This document shows, piece after piece, positions 3,825-5,365 of a stretch of DNA of 5,365 nucleotides (position 1 is its first letter; each line of letters opens with the position of its first letter). Under the pieces are notes generated by a model. It was not told the DNA's origin. It saw nothing but the letters and a program-made list of their open reading frames with translations, and made no database searches. A program made the position numbers and the translations under genes. Origin of the DNA: Gemmatimonadota bacterium (GTDB lineage Bacteria; Gemmatimonadota; Gemmatimonadetes; Gemmatimonadales; Gemmatimonadaceae); contig JAOUHR010000170.1 of the NCBI GenBank assembly GCA_029884515.1, forward strand, positions 1 to 5,365, read 5' to 3'.

Positions 3825-5365
3825 TCATCCTGGGGACGCGATGCCGGAGAGCGGCGGCGCAACCATCGGAAGCGCGACCGGCGCCGGTGCTCCTGGCACG
3901 AGCTGCAGGTTCATCCTTCGCAGGATCGCCTGGAATCGCGGATCGTCGCGGTAAGGCTCGAACTCGGGCCACCACGCCGCTGCGGCCGCGAGCCAGGCGT
4001 GGGCCGGCTCATACTCGAGCCAGTGGAGTGCCTCGCCCCGGTTCCCCAGTGCCGCGTGCATGCCCGCCAGTCCGTAGGCGACCCAGCTGCCTGGCGGCTG
4101 GGCCTCGAGCTGCCGGAGGATCCGCCGCGCATCTTCGGTCCGTCCCGCCCGAGCGTACGTCAGGCCGAGGGCGTGGGACCAGACTGGAGCGGTGGCCGCC
4201 AGCTTCTCATGTACGGCGATCGCCTCCTCGTACCTCCCCATCCGCGCCAGGGTCTCACCGAGGACGTAGTGAGCGATGATGCCGGGGTCGTACCGCTTCA
4301 CGTTCTCCCGCGCCAACGGCAGCGCTCGCTCGTAGTCCTCGGAGAACCAGTACAGGGCCGGCAGCCACGTGGTGTGGAACGGGGTCAGGGGATCCAGCTC
4401 CTGTGCGCGCCGGTGCTCCGCCACCGCTTCCTCCACCCGGCCGAACATCCCGAGATACCACGCGTAGTGATAGTGGTTCATCGCCAGGCTGGGATTGAGT
4501 TCGTTGGCCCGCCGGAACGCACGCTCGGCGCGGTCCCAGTCGTAGGCGCCGTAGAAATTGCACTCCGCCAAGGCGGACCAGGCCTCCGCCAGCGTGGAGT
4601 CCAGGCGCAATGCCCGTTCGGCCGCCGCTCGCGCCCGCGGCCACGCGTCATCGGGGGGGTCGAACCCGTGGCCGAGGGTCACGTACGCGAGTGCGAGACC
4701 TGCGTACGCCAGCGGGTCGGCCGGATCCCGCTGGAGGGCCTCACTGAAGTAGCCGATGGCGGTGTCGGCGGCCTCCCTCGTGCTGCGGGTGTTGAGGAGA
4801 TGCATCCCACGGAGGTAGGCCTCGTACACCTCGGGGTTCACCGCGGGAGTGTCGTTGAGCCGCTCCTGCTCCGCGGGGCTCAAGCGCATCCCGATCTCGC
4901 CGGCGATGGCACGGGCGAAGCCGCGGTACAGGGTCACCACGTTCGAGAGCACCCCGGCGTACGACGCCGTCCAGATCTCGCGCTCCTCCTTGTCGTAGAG
5001 CCGCGTGGAGATCTGGAGACTGTCACCGCTCCGGAAGAGCGAGCCTTCGATCACCGCGTCCACTCCCAGCTCGCGCGCGATCTCACGGATCGGCTTCTCG
5101 GTGTTGCGGAACTGGGCCATCGTCGCCCTGGCCGTGACGGAGAGTCCCAGCTGTCCCAACTCGGCGATCAGCGCCTCGTGCACGCCGGCGGTCAGGAACT
5201 CCTGCTGCACGCCGTCGGTGAGGTCGGTGAGCGGGAGCACCGCGAGCCTGTGCATGCGATCGCCCGAGAGCATCGAGGTGAACCCGCGCGCCGCCAGCGC
5301 AAGCACCACCAGGGCCGCCACCGCCGCGGCCGCGCGGCGCCAGCCTCGCCTGCCTGTGCGCGGAG
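3825..5365 (-). CDS. Membrane-anchored TolB-N/FlgO-like domain plus TPR protein (N-terminus beyond right edge)
   Basis: The frame is open from the right edge of the window to a TGA at 3827-3825, so at least 513 residues are visible and the true N-terminus is missing. A GTG at 5321 is available but falls inside a transmembrane helix, so it is unlikely to be the start. Numbering from that codon, Arg-rich RRGWRR just before it and about 14 hydrophobic residues on each side of it form one membrane segment with the positive side inside. Residues 26-144 (LAVLPLTDL ... GVDAVIEGSLFRSGDSLQI ... FARAIAGEI) match the TolB-N/FlgO-like domain found in bacterial signalling proteins. About eight TPR-type helical pairs follow from 163 to 440, the clearest at 203-240, 247-276, 281-310 and 348-380. 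A typical ending EPYRDDPRFQAILRRM comes next, then a Pro/Ala tail. Proteins of this build often begin with a cytoplasmic Ser/Thr kinase or winged-helix domain; which one applies here cannot be seen. TPRs suggest protein-protein contact. Confidence 0.93.
   Translation of the reverse strand, partial: PRTGRRGWRRAAAAVAALVVLALAARGFTSMLSGDRMHRLAVLPLTDLTDGVQQEFLTAGVHEALIAELGQLGLSVTARATMAQFRNTEKPIREIARELGVDAVIEGSLFRSGDSLQISTRLYDKEEREIWTASYAGVLSNVVTLYRGFARAIAGEIGMRLSPAEQERLNDTPAVNPEVYEAYLRGMHLLNTRSTREAADTAIGYFSEALQRDPADPLAYAGLALAYVTLGHGFDPPDDAWPRARAAAERALRLDSTLAEAWSALAECNFYGAYDWDRAERAFRRANELNPSLAMNHYHYAWYLGMFGRVEEAVAEHRRAQELDPLTPFHTTWLPALYWFSEDYERALPLARENVKRYDPGIIAHYVLGETLARMGRYEEAIAVHEKLAATAPVWSHALGLTYARAGRTEDARRILRQLEAQPPGSWVAYGLAGMHAALGNRGEALHWLEYEPAHAWLAAAAAWWPEFEPYRDDPRFQAILRRMNLQLVPGAPAPVALPMVAPPLSGIASPG

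Noticed and set aside
3790..3850. Bidirectional terminator between mmuM and the TPR gene
   Set aside because: No stem-loop followed by a T tract is visible on either strand in or near the 11-bp gap.
3877..3888. Perfect 12-bp palindrome ACCGGCGCCGGT
   Set aside because: It lies inside the TPR coding sequence and is the kind of GC-only palindrome expected often at this base composition.
3572..4279. A 235-codon plus-strand open frame across the mmuM/TPR junction
   Set aside because: It overlaps the ends of two well-supported genes in other frames and encodes an Arg/Pro/Ser-rich sequence without any domain.

Overview
The window is GC-rich DNA, roughly two-thirds G+C or more, with strong G/C preference at third codon positions in the real genes. 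It looks like a chromosomal piece from a GC-rich, Gram-negative-type bacterium that makes outer-membrane or periplasmic lipoproteins. Three things fit Gemmatimonadota, Acidobacteriota or a similar phylum: a membrane-anchored protein with a TolB-N/FlgO-like domain followed by TPRs, a multihaem c-type cytochrome lipoprotein, and a small lipoprotein of the 'GDLDGDG ... CCPT' type. That placement is an inference; there is no rRNA or other phylogenetic marker here.

Layout. Positions 1-102 (minus) hold the first 34 codons of a secreted protein with a clear signal peptide but no ordinary start codon. Just upstream of it on the same strand, 116-691 encodes a conserved lipoprotein of unknown function, probably co-transcribed from a good sigma70-type promoter at 814-842. 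After a 416-bp divergent intergenic region, 1108-2379 (plus) encodes a hexahaem c-type cytochrome lipoprotein whose lipidated cysteine is joined to the haem domain by eight collagen-like G-X-Y triplets. The next 501 bp have no intact gene of normal size. They hold what looks like a small broken gene whose coding signal moves between frames (2427-2881), plus two hairpins. Positions 2881-3813 (plus) encode a complete homocysteine S-methyltransferase (MmuM). Facing it, with only 11 bp between the stop codons, a TPR protein occupies 3825 to the right edge on the minus strand; its N-terminus lies outside the window.

How the genes relate. The two left-hand minus-strand genes probably form one envelope-protein transcript. 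The cytochrome is transcribed divergently and probably alone, and is suited to moving electrons in the periplasm or at the outer membrane. MmuM is a stand-alone cytoplasmic methionine-synthesis or methyl-recycling enzyme with no partner permease in view. The TPR protein is probably a membrane-anchored regulatory or scaffold protein. Nothing here forms an obvious multi-gene defence, mobile or biosynthetic system. The most unusual items are the collagen-linker cytochrome, the frame-broken small gene that runs into the mmuM start, and the AT-rich perfect inverted repeat just upstream of mmuM.
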